64,000 nucleotides of DNA from G958295645 sp965242735 (GTDB lineage: Bacteria > Gemmatimonadota > Gemmatimonadetes > Longimicrobiales > Gaopeijiaceae), in contig OZ251497.1 in assembly GCA_965242735.1 (NCBI GenBank), positions 1,302,001 through 1,366,000 of the forward strand, written 5' to 3'. The notes under the pieces were generated by a model, which worked only from the letters and a program-made list of their open reading frames with translations, did no database searches and was not told where the DNA came from. Shown in pieces: positions 36,891 through 44,708 of this stretch; the first letter of the stretch is position 1, and every line of letters begins with the position of its first letter. The position numbers were made by a program, and so were the translations under genes.

Positions 36891-37415
36891 TCAACGCACC
36901 CCCGGCGTCCGAACCACCAACTTCCCCTCGCCGTCCAGCGTCACCAGCGCGACGTGGCCGGAAGCGACTTCGACCACGCCGTCCCAGGCGTAGCGTGCCG
37001 GCGCGTCGCCGGGCTGCGCTTCTTCGCCCGCCAGCGCTTCGAACGTTATGGAGAGCGGCACTCGCCCCGCGGCGGCGGGCAGGTCCCGGAAGACGTAGAC
37101 CGGACGGTCGCCGCGCGCGCCCTTGGGGAACACGGTGTCGCGGACGACGGGTTGGCCGCCCAGTGCGACGGCCAGCTCGAAGGGAGCCAAGGCCCTCGTG
37201 CATTCTTGGGGGCTTCGCATGTGAACGGGGAGGGCCGCCAGTTCTTCCTCCGTGCGCGTCCGGCAATCTTCGACGGGGACGCCCGCCGCTCGCCACGACA
37301 GGCGGATCGTCGCGCCGGCCCCGCCGCCGAAGTCCGACGGGAGCCGGGACAGCCATGCGACTCCGGCGGTCGCAGCAACGGCCACGAAGACGGCGGCGGC
37401 TCGGCGCGCGATCAA
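36891..37415 (-). CDS. Exported protein of unknown function next to cytochrome b-FlpD fusion
   Basis: The 174-residue frame starts at a TTG (37415) overlapping the stop of the upstream cytochrome b fusion by 4 bp (TTGA). It has one N-terminal hydrophobic helix (ARRAAAVFVAVAATAGVAWL) and then an extracytoplasmic domain with two cysteines, EDCRTRTEEELAALP and RSPQECTRALAPFE. The rest is beta-rich (VYVFRDLPAAAGRVPLSITFEA). Many electron-transfer gene clusters carry such small periplasmic proteins. I do not recognise the family. Placement suggests it works with the membrane fusion protein, perhaps as an accessory subunit. Confidence 0.68.
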   Translation of the reverse strand: MIARRAAAVFVAVAATAGVAWLSRLPSDFGGGAGATIRLSWRAAGVPVEDCRTRTEEELAALPVHMRSPQECTRALAPFELAVALGGQPVVRDTVFPKGARGDRPVYVFRDLPAAAGRVPLSITFEALAGEEAQPGDAPARYAWDGVVEVASGHVALVTLDGEGKLVVRTPGVR

Positions 37416-39052
37416 GGGGTGGCCTCGTCCAGGTCGCAGTCGGCGCCCACATCGAAGTCCCGCTCCGCGGCCGCTTCCTCCATCGCCAGCGCCCGGGATC
37501 GGCAGCGCTCCACGCGGCGTCGGAGAACGCGCCCTTCGCCAGCGGCGGCGTAGACGACCTCGATCCGACTGCGGTCCACCCGCTCCTGCAACTCCGCTTC
37601 GCGCCCGTTGTCGAGCCGCTCGTGAAACCACTTGACGCCCTCGCGGCTCCGGCAGTCCCGAGGGGGACAGGCCGCCACCAGGACGCCTCCGGCGCCGGCG
37701 CGGACCAGGTACTCGAGCACCGAGGTGTGCAGGTTGCCCACGCACCCGACGCGGAGCACGCGCGCCCCTGCCGTCGCTCCGGAGCCGTTCGAGCCCGCTG
37801 CCACGGCCCCCGTCGCGCCATGGAAACACCCGACCACCACCACCTCGCGCGGTCCAGGCGCCGCCTCGGCCAGGAACGCCTTGACGCCGGCCAACTGGTC
37901 CCGCCCCGTGCGTCCGGGCGGACCGACGCCCATCGGAGCGCACGATCCCGCGCAGACGCCGCAGCTCACGCACCGGGCGGGGTCCACCAAGCCCACCAGT
38001 CCTTCCCGCCCGTCGTCCCGTTCGACCATGGAGATGGCCTCGTAGGGGCAGTCCTCGAAGCACTGCTCGCAGCCGGTGCAGTGGCGCGGGTTCACCCACG
38101 AGGGCGGCGGCGCCTTGGCCTTGCGCGGCTTGGTCAGCGCCGGAACGAACAGGACCGCCGCGACCGCCGCTCCGCCGGCCGCCCAGACCCAGCCCGCCGG
38201 GACGGCTCGGGCCGCCAGCAGCCAGAAGCCGTAGACCCAGTCCGCCTCGGCCGGCGCGGGGAGCCGCAGGAGGTCCGCCTCCGGTCCCAGCGCGGGAGGC
38301 CACGCGACGGCCGCGACGGCGAACAGGCCGACCGTCCCCCACAAGAGCGGCCGCGGCGGCAGCAGCTGCGGCCGGGCCAGCCGCGACACGTGCACCCACA
38401 AGACGAGGGCGACGCCCACGGGCAGGGCGATGTGCGCGAACAGGTTCATGAAGAAGAAGGCGGCCGGCACGGGTTCTTCGCCGGTGAACGCCCGGCCCAG
38501 GGGCTCGGAGAAGACCGGCAGCGCGTCCAGGATACGGGCGCCTTCGACGGCGAGGAGGTGGCCGTGCGCGTCCCAGACCATGACGTATCCGGTCCAGCCG
38601 CAGACGAGGAAGACGCCCAGGAGCAGCACGCCCGAGATCCACGCCAGTGCCCGGGGGCCCCAGGTGCGACGTTGCAGGAACATCCGCGCGCCGTGAACGA
38701 CGGCCGCCACGACCGCCAAGTCCGAGGCGTAGCGGTGCAGCCCGCGAATCCACCGGCCGCCCCACCACTGCGCCTCGATTGCCGCGACGGACGCGTGGGG
38801 CGCGCCGATTCGGTAGAAGAGGAGCAGGTAGAGCCCCGTCGCCAAGAGCACGACGAAGCAGGCCACGACCAGTGCCCCGGAGTGGTAGAGCGGGTTGAAG
38901 CGCCAGCCGTACAGCGCGTTGAACGCGGCGTCGAGACGGGCGAGGGCTCGCAGTCCCAGGCTGCGCGCCGCTGGGGGCCGCCGGGTCGCCGGGGGCATCT
39001 CGGCGCGAGGCGCCGGAGGCGTCCCGTCTTGCGCGTCGCGTGAGTACATCAT
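37412..39052 (-). CDS. Cytochrome b / 2[4Fe-4S] ferredoxin / FlpD (MvhD-like) fusion
   Basis: The 546-residue protein joins three electron-transfer modules. Residues about 50-230 are a cytochrome b-type membrane part with two perfect H-x13-H pairs (His106/His120, His207/His221), enough for two b hemes. After two more helices come two CxxCxxCxxxC clusters, CTGCEQCFEDCPYEA and CVSCGVCAGSCAPMG. The C-terminal part resembles the FlpD/MvhD hydrogenase iron-sulfur subunit: VVVGCFHGATG, LRVGCVGNLHTS and VAACPPRDCRSREG. It could pass electrons between a soluble donor and the quinone pool. It is divergent from the Rrf2/heme-copper genes and may be controlled with them. Two Met codons (39052 and 39049) are possible starts, both inside an inverted repeat. 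Confidence 0.88.
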   Translation of the reverse strand: MMYSRDAQDGTPPAPRAEMPPATRRPPAARSLGLRALARLDAAFNALYGWRFNPLYHSGALVVACFVVLLATGLYLLLFYRIGAPHASVAAIEAQWWGGRWIRGLHRYASDLAVVAAVVHGARMFLQRRTWGPRALAWISGVLLLGVFLVCGWTGYVMVWDAHGHLLAVEGARILDALPVFSEPLGRAFTGEEPVPAAFFFMNLFAHIALPVGVALVLWVHVSRLARPQLLPPRPLLWGTVGLFAVAAVAWPPALGPEADLLRLPAPAEADWVYGFWLLAARAVPAGWVWAAGGAAVAAVLFVPALTKPRKAKAPPPSWVNPRHCTGCEQCFEDCPYEAISMVERDDGREGLVGLVDPARCVSCGVCAGSCAPMGVGPPGRTGRDQLAGVKAFLAEAAPGPREVVVVGCFHGATGAVAAGSNGSGATAGARVLRVGCVGNLHTSVLEYLVRAGAGGVLVAACPPRDCRSREGVKWFHERLDNGREAELQERVDRSRIEVVYAAAGEGRVLRRRVERCRSRALAMEEAAAERDFDVGADCDLDEATP

Positions 39053-39063
39053 ATCTTCATGAT
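39048..39063. promoter_or_regulatory. Inverted repeat in divergent respiratory promoter
   Basis: ATCAT-ATCTTC-ATGAT is an inverted repeat in an AT-rich patch between the divergent cytochrome b fusion and the Rrf2 gene. It covers the start codons of the former. A site for the Rrf2 protein is the obvious guess, since these regulators often control their own divergent promoters, but arms are only 5 bp. Confidence 0.4.
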
Positions 39064-39090
39064 AATCGGAAGAACAGCGAAGGCAAACTC

Positions 39091-39522
39091 TTGATCCTTT
39101 CCCAGACTGGCGTGTACGCCCTTCGAGCGATGCTCCACCTGGCCGAGCGCCCCGGCGGCGGCCCCGTGCGCGTGGACGACGTCGCCGCCGCGCTGGACGT
39201 GCCGCGCAACTACCTGTCCAAGATCCTCCACGTGCTGGCTCGGCGCGGTCTGCTGGACTCCGCCCGGGGTCCCGGCGGGGGCTTCAGCCTCGCCGCTTCG
39301 CCGGACGGGACCACGCTGATGGACGTGGCCACGCTCTTCGACGACCTGGACGAGGGGCGCTGCCTGCTGGGCCGGTCCGAGTGCCGGGACGACGATCCCT
39401 GTCCGGCCCACGGCCAGTGGAAGGAGGTCGCCGCCGCCGTGCATGCCTTTTTCCGAAACACGACCCTCGCGGACCTCGCTCGCCGCCCGCCGGCAACCCG
39501 CCAACCCGAGACCGAATCATGA
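39091..39522 (+). CDS. Rrf2-family transcriptional regulator (NsrR/IscR-like)
   Basis: A winged-helix regulator, 143 residues from the TTG at 39091, which is preceded by AAGG and gives the usual short Rrf2 start (ILSQTGVYALRAMLHLAE). An ATG at 39040 would give 160 residues but lies inside the divergent gene. The recognition helix region RNYLSKILHVLARRGLL and the wing GPGGGFSLA are clear. Three cysteines, Cys91, Cys98 and Cys104 in GRCLLGRSECRDDDPC, are in the place where NsrR and IscR bind an Fe-S cluster, so the protein probably senses NO, oxygen or cluster status. The stop overlaps the next ATG by 4 bp, so it is the first gene of the heme-copper operon. Confidence 0.88.
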   Translation: MILSQTGVYALRAMLHLAERPGGGPVRVDDVAAALDVPRNYLSKILHVLARRGLLDSARGPGGGFSLAASPDGTTLMDVATLFDDLDEGRCLLGRSECRDDDPCPAHGQWKEVAAAVHAFFRNTTLADLARRPPATRQPETES

Positions 39523-39692
39523 CCGATCCCAATGAGAACCCGCCGGAGCGCGCCGACGACGTCCCCTTCCTCCAGCGACTGTACGACCGGCCCTTCCTGC
39601 TGCTGGCGCTGGGCTTGGCCGTCATGCTGGTCCTCTTCACCGCCTGGGGGCTGTGGGAAGTGCTGACGCTCCCCGAAGCCACCCTGCCGTAA
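39519..39692 (+). CDS. Small single-helix subunit of the heme-copper enzyme
   Basis: A 57-residue frame with a single hydrophobic helix (PFLLLALGLAVMLVLFTAWG) after a soluble N-terminal part. Its ATG overlaps the Rrf2 stop by 4 bp. It sits where B-family (ba3-type) oxidase operons have a one-helix subunit such as IIa, so I take it as an accessory subunit. The match rests on size, topology and position only; no family motif was seen. Confidence 0.65.
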   Translation: MTDPNENPPERADDVPFLQRLYDRPFLLLALGLAVMLVLFTAWGLWEVLTLPEATLP

Positions 39693-39778
39693 GCGGGCCT
39701 TCGCGGCCCGAGAGGATGTCCGGCCCGCCCGGACGGCTCCAAGGCCGCACCCCAACCGCACGAACGACAAGGAGAAGC

Positions 39779-40339
39779 ATGCCGATGCACACGACGGGCA
39801 TCACGCCCCCGAGAGGGGTCTGGTGGAAGCCTGCGCACAAGTCCGAGAAGGTCTGGGTCACCATCGCCTTCGTCTGGTGCATGGTGCTCTTCGCCATGAT
39901 GCCCGTGTGGCATCTGCGCGGAGGCCAGAATCCGTCGGGGATCCGCGCGAAGGTGGAGCCCGCGGACTTCCAAGCCCGGGTCCAGGAGTTCATCCGCGAC
40001 TATCAGGTCGGCACAGACAACGGCTTTCCGGTCGTGGCGCCGCCGCCGGGCAGCGACGTGTACATGATCGGACAGATGTGGACCTGGCTGCCCGTCCTGC
40101 AGCTGGAGAAGGACGCCGAGTACACGTTGCATCTGTCGGCTCTGGACGTGAACCACGGCTTCAACCTGTATCCGTTCAACGTCAACTTTCAGGTCGTGCC
40201 GGGCTACGACTACGGCTTGCGCATCGTGCCGACGGAGGCAGGCGAGTACGGCGTCGTCTGCAACGAGTTCTGCGGGCTGGGCCACCACTTGATGGTGGGC
40301 AAGGTGATCGTCGTGGACCCGGAGGCCGAAGCGTCATGA
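39779..40339 (+). CDS. CuA-type subunit II of a heme-copper oxidoreductase
   Basis: A 186-residue protein with one N-terminal transmembrane helix (VWVTIAFVWCMVLFAMMPVW) and a cupredoxin domain. The CuA ligands are all present: His126 in LDVNHGF, then Cys161, Cys165, His169 and Met172 in CNEFCGLGHHLM. So it should accept electrons from a soluble or membrane cytochrome c or cupredoxin and pass them to subunit I. The length and single helix are those of B-family (ba3-like) subunit II. AAGGAG lies 4 bases before the ATG. The stop overlaps the start of subunit I by 4 bp. Confidence 0.92.
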   Translation: MPMHTTGITPPRGVWWKPAHKSEKVWVTIAFVWCMVLFAMMPVWHLRGGQNPSGIRAKVEPADFQARVQEFIRDYQVGTDNGFPVVAPPPGSDVYMIGQMWTWLPVLQLEKDAEYTLHLSALDVNHGFNLYPFNVNFQVVPGYDYGLRIVPTEAGEYGVVCNEFCGLGHHLMVGKVIVVDPEAEAS

Positions 40340-42057
40340 GCAATCCGTTTCGCACTTGCCCGACCACGGGGCTGGGCGTGCACAAGGACGCCGACGCCCT
40401 GATCAAGGCCAACGCCGTGGCGGCCACGGTCGCGCTGCTGATCGGCGGCGTGGCGGCGGTTCTCGTACTGCTGACGCGCTGGCAGGCCGTGCATCTCCTG
40501 AGCGACGTGTGGTTCTACCGAGTCCTCACCGTTCACGGGATGAACATGCTGATCTTCTTCATCCTGTTCTTCGAGATGGCGGTGCTCTACTTCGCGTCCG
40601 CCGTGCTGCTGAACTGCCGCGTGCCCGCGCCGAAGACGGGGTGGACCGCCTTCCTCTTGATGGTGGCGGGCGCGGCCATGGTGGAATGGGCCATGATCAC
40701 GGGCCGGGCCGACGTGCTGTTCACGTCCTACGTGCCGCTGAAGGCGCACTGGGCGTTCTATCTGGGCGTGATCCTCTTCGCGGTCGGCGCGATTCTGGTC
40801 ACCGCGATCTTCTTCGCGACCCTGGTCGTGGCCAAGCGGGAGAAGACCTACGAGGGGTCGGTGCCCCTGGTGACGTTCGGCGCCATGACGGCCGCCATCA
40901 TCGCGGCCATCACGCTGCTGCACGGCGCGGCGATCTACATCCCCACCTTCCTCTGGTCCCTGGACCTGATGAGCGTGGACCCGCAAGTGTACCGCCTGGT
41001 GTGGTGGGGACTGGGGCATTCGTCGCAGCAGATCAACGTGGCCGCCATGGTGGCGATCTGGTATCTGCTGGGCGCGCTGACGGTGGGCGCGGTCGTGGTG
41101 AACGAGAAGATCAGCCGCACGGCGTTCGTCCTGTACATCCTCTTCATTTCGATGGCGTCGGCGCACCATCTCCTGGTGGACCCCGGATTCGGCCCGTCGT
41201 GGAAGATCGTCAACACGTCGTACTTCATGTACATGGCGGTGCTGGCGTCGATGCTGCACGGCTTCACGGTGCCGGCCGGCATCGAGATGGGGATGCGGCT
41301 GCGGGGCTTCACGCAGGGGATCTTCGGCTGGCTCCGGCGCGCGCCGTGGCACGATCCCGGCTTTTCGTCCCTGTGCCTCTCGGTCGTCGTGTTCGGGTTC
41401 GTGGGCGGCATTACCGGCGTGACCTTCGGCACCGAGCAGATCAACATCATCGCGCACAACACGCTTCGCATTCCTGGCCACTTCCACGCGACCGTGGTGA
41501 GCGGCACGGCCATGGCGTTCATGGGCGTCACGTACTATGTGATTCCGCTGATCTTCCGCAAGAGAATCGCCTTCTATCCCTTGGCGAAGTGGCAGCCCTG
41601 GGTGTTCAGCGCGGGGATGCTCGTGTTCTCGATGGCCATGACGTTCGCCGGCACGTTCGGCGTCCCGCGCCGGCACTGGGACATCACCTTCGCGGGCGCG
41701 CCGTTCGGCGTGGAGTATTCCGCGGCGGTCGACTTGCTGCTCGCGGTCATGGCGGCCGGAGGCTTGGTCGCGGCCGTGGGCGGCGCCATGTACATCCTGG
41801 TCACCGTCTGGTCCGTCTTCTTCGGCAAGCCGCTGGGCGACGAGATCACGCCGTCGGCCCTGTCGGGGAGGGTGCCTCCGGGCCTGTACATGCGGCCCTT
41901 CATGGAGCTCCCGGCCCGGCAGACCGAGCTGAAGGAGCACGGCAGGCTGGGGATGATGCCCGGCACGATGATCCTCGTCGGCGTCTTCCTGCTCGCCTTC
42001 GTGGTCTACTACTTCGCCAACTGGAAGCTCCTGTCGGCGATGTGGGAGATCGGGTGA
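40336..42057 (+). CDS. Heme-copper subunit I with Gln in place of the cross-linked Tyr; probable eNOR-type NO reductase
   Basis: A 573-residue protein with about 13-14 membrane helices. All six metal-ligand histidines are there: His67 (VHGMNML), His228 (GLGHSSQQ), the pair His277/His278 (SAHHLLVD), and His382/His384 (IPGHFHATV). In oxygen-reducing A and B family enzymes a Tyr linked to the CuB His lies four residues after it (GHPxVY). Here that position is Gln232. Loss of this Tyr is a property of NO reductases, and from memory the eNOR family (known from Rhodothermus marinus) has Gln there while keeping a CuA subunit II. The Rrf2/NsrR-like regulator at the head of the operon fits NO. The assignment to NO over O2 reduction is inference. 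Confidence 0.85.
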   Translation: MSNPFRTCPTTGLGVHKDADALIKANAVAATVALLIGGVAAVLVLLTRWQAVHLLSDVWFYRVLTVHGMNMLIFFILFFEMAVLYFASAVLLNCRVPAPKTGWTAFLLMVAGAAMVEWAMITGRADVLFTSYVPLKAHWAFYLGVILFAVGAILVTAIFFATLVVAKREKTYEGSVPLVTFGAMTAAIIAAITLLHGAAIYIPTFLWSLDLMSVDPQVYRLVWWGLGHSSQQINVAAMVAIWYLLGALTVGAVVVNEKISRTAFVLYILFISMASAHHLLVDPGFGPSWKIVNTSYFMYMAVLASMLHGFTVPAGIEMGMRLRGFTQGIFGWLRRAPWHDPGFSSLCLSVVVFGFVGGITGVTFGTEQINIIAHNTLRIPGHFHATVVSGTAMAFMGVTYYVIPLIFRKRIAFYPLAKWQPWVFSAGMLVFSMAMTFAGTFGVPRRHWDITFAGAPFGVEYSAAVDLLLAVMAAGGLVAAVGGAMYILVTVWSVFFGKPLGDEITPSALSGRVPPGLYMRPFMELPARQTELKEHGRLGMMPGTMILVGVFLLAFVVYYFANWKLLSAMWEIG

Positions 42058-42983
42058 CGCTTCGTCCCCAGGACCGCTGGCCGGTCGGGGCCGTCTCGTT
42101 CGTGCTGGTGGTGTCCGCCGTCTGGTGGGGCTTCGCGCTGTTTGCGGCGCCGGGCGCGCCCGAATGGCTGGAGCGCGCCCGCGCCGTCTGCTTCAACATC
42201 ACCGAGAGCGGCCTGCCGGACGCCAAGGGATGGCTCTTGCTGGTGGGCCAGCCTCCCGCCATGCTGTTGGCGCTCTATGCCGGATGGGGCCGCCAGGTGC
42301 GCGACACCTTTCGCCACCTCGTTCGCTCCGGCGGCGGAAAGCGGCTGCTGGTCGGCACGGCGCTTTCCGTCGTGGCCTTTCTGGCTATTGCGGCGGCCCA
42401 GGCGACGAGCCTCCGTCGGCCGCCGCCCGCCGTGGCCGCGGGGCTCGCGTCAGACCCAGGCCGCGGTGAACTGCTTCCCGAGACGTACCCCCGCCTCGAC
42501 CGCCCCTGGCCCGAGAGCGACGGCTTGGTGGACCAGCGCGGCGCCGCCTTCGCGTTGGAGAGCCTGAAGGGCCGGCGGGCGTTGGTCACCTTCGCGTTCG
42601 GACACTGCGCGACGATCTGTCCGGCGCTCGTCCGCAATTCGCTTGAGGCGCGGCGCGTCGCGCAGGCGTTGCACCGGGCCGACACCAGCGACTGGGCTGT
42701 CGTGGTGTTCACCCTGGACCCATGGCGCGATACGCCCAGCCGGTTGTCCGCCTTGGCGGAACGCTACGGGCTCGATCCCTCGCGGGACTTCCTGGTGGGC
42801 GGCGACCCGGCAGCGGTGACCGCCGCCCTGGACGCATTCGGCATGGCCTACCGGCGCGACGCCCGCACCGGCGACGTCGTGCATCCGCCGCTGGTCTATC
42901 TGGCCGAGGCCGACGGCACGCTGGCGTACGGTTCCACCGGCGCGACGGATCACCTGGTGCAGCTGGCGGGAAGGTTGCGATAG
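42054..42983 (+). CDS. SCO1/SenC-type copper chaperone with N-terminal membrane domain
   Basis: A 309-residue protein starting at a GTG that overlaps the subunit I stop by 4 bp. The first 130 residues hold about three hydrophobic helices, an unusual addition for SCO proteins. The rest is a thioredoxin-like SCO domain with CxxxC at Cys185-Cys189 (GHCATICP) and the third copper-ligand His in GDVVHPPLVYL. SCO proteins load copper into the CuA centre, which agrees with the CuA ligands of subunit II two genes upstream. The full unit is Rrf2 - small subunit - II - I - SCO, with a 4-base overlap at all but one of its junctions. Confidence 0.87.
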   Translation: MTLRPQDRWPVGAVSFVLVVSAVWWGFALFAAPGAPEWLERARAVCFNITESGLPDAKGWLLLVGQPPAMLLALYAGWGRQVRDTFRHLVRSGGGKRLLVGTALSVVAFLAIAAAQATSLRRPPPAVAAGLASDPGRGELLPETYPRLDRPWPESDGLVDQRGAAFALESLKGRRALVTFAFGHCATICPALVRNSLEARRVAQALHRADTSDWAVVVFTLDPWRDTPSRLSALAERYGLDPSRDFLVGGDPAAVTAALDAFGMAYRRDARTGDVVHPPLVYLAEADGTLAYGSTGATDHLVQLAGRLR

Positions 42984-43018
42984 GATAGAGGGACGCGGCC
43001 CGCGCCCACTTCATCGCC

Positions 43019-44416
43019 TCAAGCGGCAGGCAATCCCTTCTCCATCGCCCACTCCATCGCCTCTGCGAAGCGGTCCAGCTCCTCCAGCGTCGTGTACACG
43101 CTGGGCGATATGCGCAAGCCTTCGCACTCCTCGTGGCCGATCGGCACGTTGACGATGCGATGCTCCGTCCACAGCCAGTTGCTGAGCCGGGCGGTGTCCA
43201 AGCCGTCGACATGGACGTTGGCGATGCCGCAGGCGAAGCCGGGCTTCTGGCTCGTGTTGAGGCTGACGCGGTCGTTTTGCAGGAGACGGTCGGCCCAGTA
43301 GTCGCGCAGATAGGTCAGGCGCGCGGTCTTGCGGTCGCTGCCGATGCCTTGGTGGAAGGTCAGGGCTTCGCCGATGGCCAGGTAGTTGGCGGCCGGGTGC
43401 GTGCCGATCTCCTCGTACTTGCGGATGTCGTCGTTCATGGGCTCGGGCGCGGCCATGAGCGGCCAGATGTTGGGAACCTCGTCCCTGCGCACGTAGAGAA
43501 GCCCGGTCCCGTGCGGCGCGAACAGCCACTTGTGCAGACTGGTGGAATAGTTGTCGCACTCCAAGTCGGGGAGCTTGAAGCTGAAGTGCGCCATGGCGTG
43601 AGCCCCGTCCACGACGACCGGCACGCCGTGGCGGCGCGCCATCCGCACGACGTCGCGCACGGGAAGAATCTGCCCGGTCAGGTTGATCATGTGGCACATC
43701 AGGATCATCCGTGTGCGCGGCGTGATTGCCTCTTCGAACCGCCGGACCACTTCGGCCGGGTCCTCGGCAGGCACGGGAATCTTGATCTGCCGCATCGCGA
43801 TGCCTTCGCGGCGCTCGCGCTGGCGGAACGTGGTGAGCATCCTCCCGTAGTCCTGCGTCGTGGTCAGGACTTCGTCTCCCGCCTTCAAGTCGTAGCCGAA
43901 CTGGCACGTCTGAAGACTCTCGGAAGCGTTGCGCGTGAAGGCGATCTCCTCGGCGTCCACGCCCCACTCGCGGGCCATGCGCGCCCGCACGCCTTCGCGC
44001 TGGGGCTCCAGGATCTTCCACATCGTGTAGGTGGGCGCTTCGTTGGAATAGTCGAGGTGGCGCTTCATCGCGTCCTGCACGAACGCGGGCGACGGGCTCA
44101 CGCCGCCGTTGTTGAGGTTGACCAGCGTGCGGTCCACGGTGAAGGCGCGCGCCACCATGCCCCAATAGGCTTCGTCGGACGCGAGCGCCGCCGGGTCGCC
44201 CGGATGGCCGCGCAGTTCCTCGGCGATCTCGGCGGCTTCGGCGCGCAAGGCGGGCAGGCAGGAGGCGCCCAACGCGGTTGCCGCCTTTCCGATGAAGTTC
44301 CTGCGGCTGGCCGGTTGCGGCGTCGTGCGCGGCTTGGTTGCTGGGAGCCCGTCTCCGCGGACTCGCGAGGCCGTCCGTCCTCCAGCGTGCGTCGTCGTGC
44401 TTGTCTTGGTTGCCAT
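43019..44416 (-). CDS. Tat-exported class V aminotransferase (isopenicillin-N-epimerase-like)
   Basis: The 465-residue protein begins at the ATG at 44416, which follows GGAAGGA. It has a twin-arginine signal, SRRNFIGKAATALGAS, at about residues 38-53. The PLP enzyme body shows NLNNGGVSPSP, TRNASESLQTCQFG and VVVDGAHAMAHFSF. The PLP-binding lysine is in STSLHKWLFAPHGTG. This is the class V fold, branch of isopenicillin N epimerase and cysteine desulfurase-like proteins. Exported PLP enzymes of this type are frequent in Gemmatimonadota and related phyla; the substrate is unknown. It is convergent with the SCO gene (35 bases between stops) and divergent from the propeller gene. Confidence 0.88.
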   Translation of the reverse strand: MATKTSTTTHAGGRTASRVRGDGLPATKPRTTPQPASRRNFIGKAATALGASCLPALRAEAAEIAEELRGHPGDPAALASDEAYWGMVARAFTVDRTLVNLNNGGVSPSPAFVQDAMKRHLDYSNEAPTYTMWKILEPQREGVRARMAREWGVDAEEIAFTRNASESLQTCQFGYDLKAGDEVLTTTQDYGRMLTTFRQRERREGIAMRQIKIPVPAEDPAEVVRRFEEAITPRTRMILMCHMINLTGQILPVRDVVRMARRHGVPVVVDGAHAMAHFSFKLPDLECDNYSTSLHKWLFAPHGTGLLYVRRDEVPNIWPLMAAPEPMNDDIRKYEEIGTHPAANYLAIGEALTFHQGIGSDRKTARLTYLRDYWADRLLQNDRVSLNTSQKPGFACGIANVHVDGLDTARLSNWLWTEHRIVNVPIGHEECEGLRISPSVYTTLEELDRFAEAMEWAMEKGLPAA

Positions 44417-44708
44417 GAGCCCGTCCTTCCGTTGCGCGGCGTCTTTTTTTTGAGGCGGGGGATTGTCGGGGCGCGGTCTCGCCGAGAGATGCCGTCCGCG
44501 TCCCGTCCCCGTCCGCCACCACGGCGGCCCGCCGTTGCCGCCGCTTGAAGGCCACCATAGCGCCCGCAGCAGGGCGGGGCAAGCGCGGCTTGGGACTTGC
44601 CAGCCCGGCGGGAACGTTAGAAGATGCTTGCATGCCCTTCGCGCCGATGGCCGCCCTCGCTGTCGCGGGGCCGTCCTCGGCGACGTCCCCTTGACAGGAG
44701 CCTCCAAG

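Noticed and set aside
39779..42057. Plain ba3-type oxygen reductase
   Set aside because: Subunit order and CuA fit, but the cross-linked Tyr is Gln; kept as an alternative only.
44449..44456. T8 run after the divergent aminotransferase/propeller promoter as terminator
   Set aside because: No GC hairpin precedes it and it lies in a promoter region, not after a gene.
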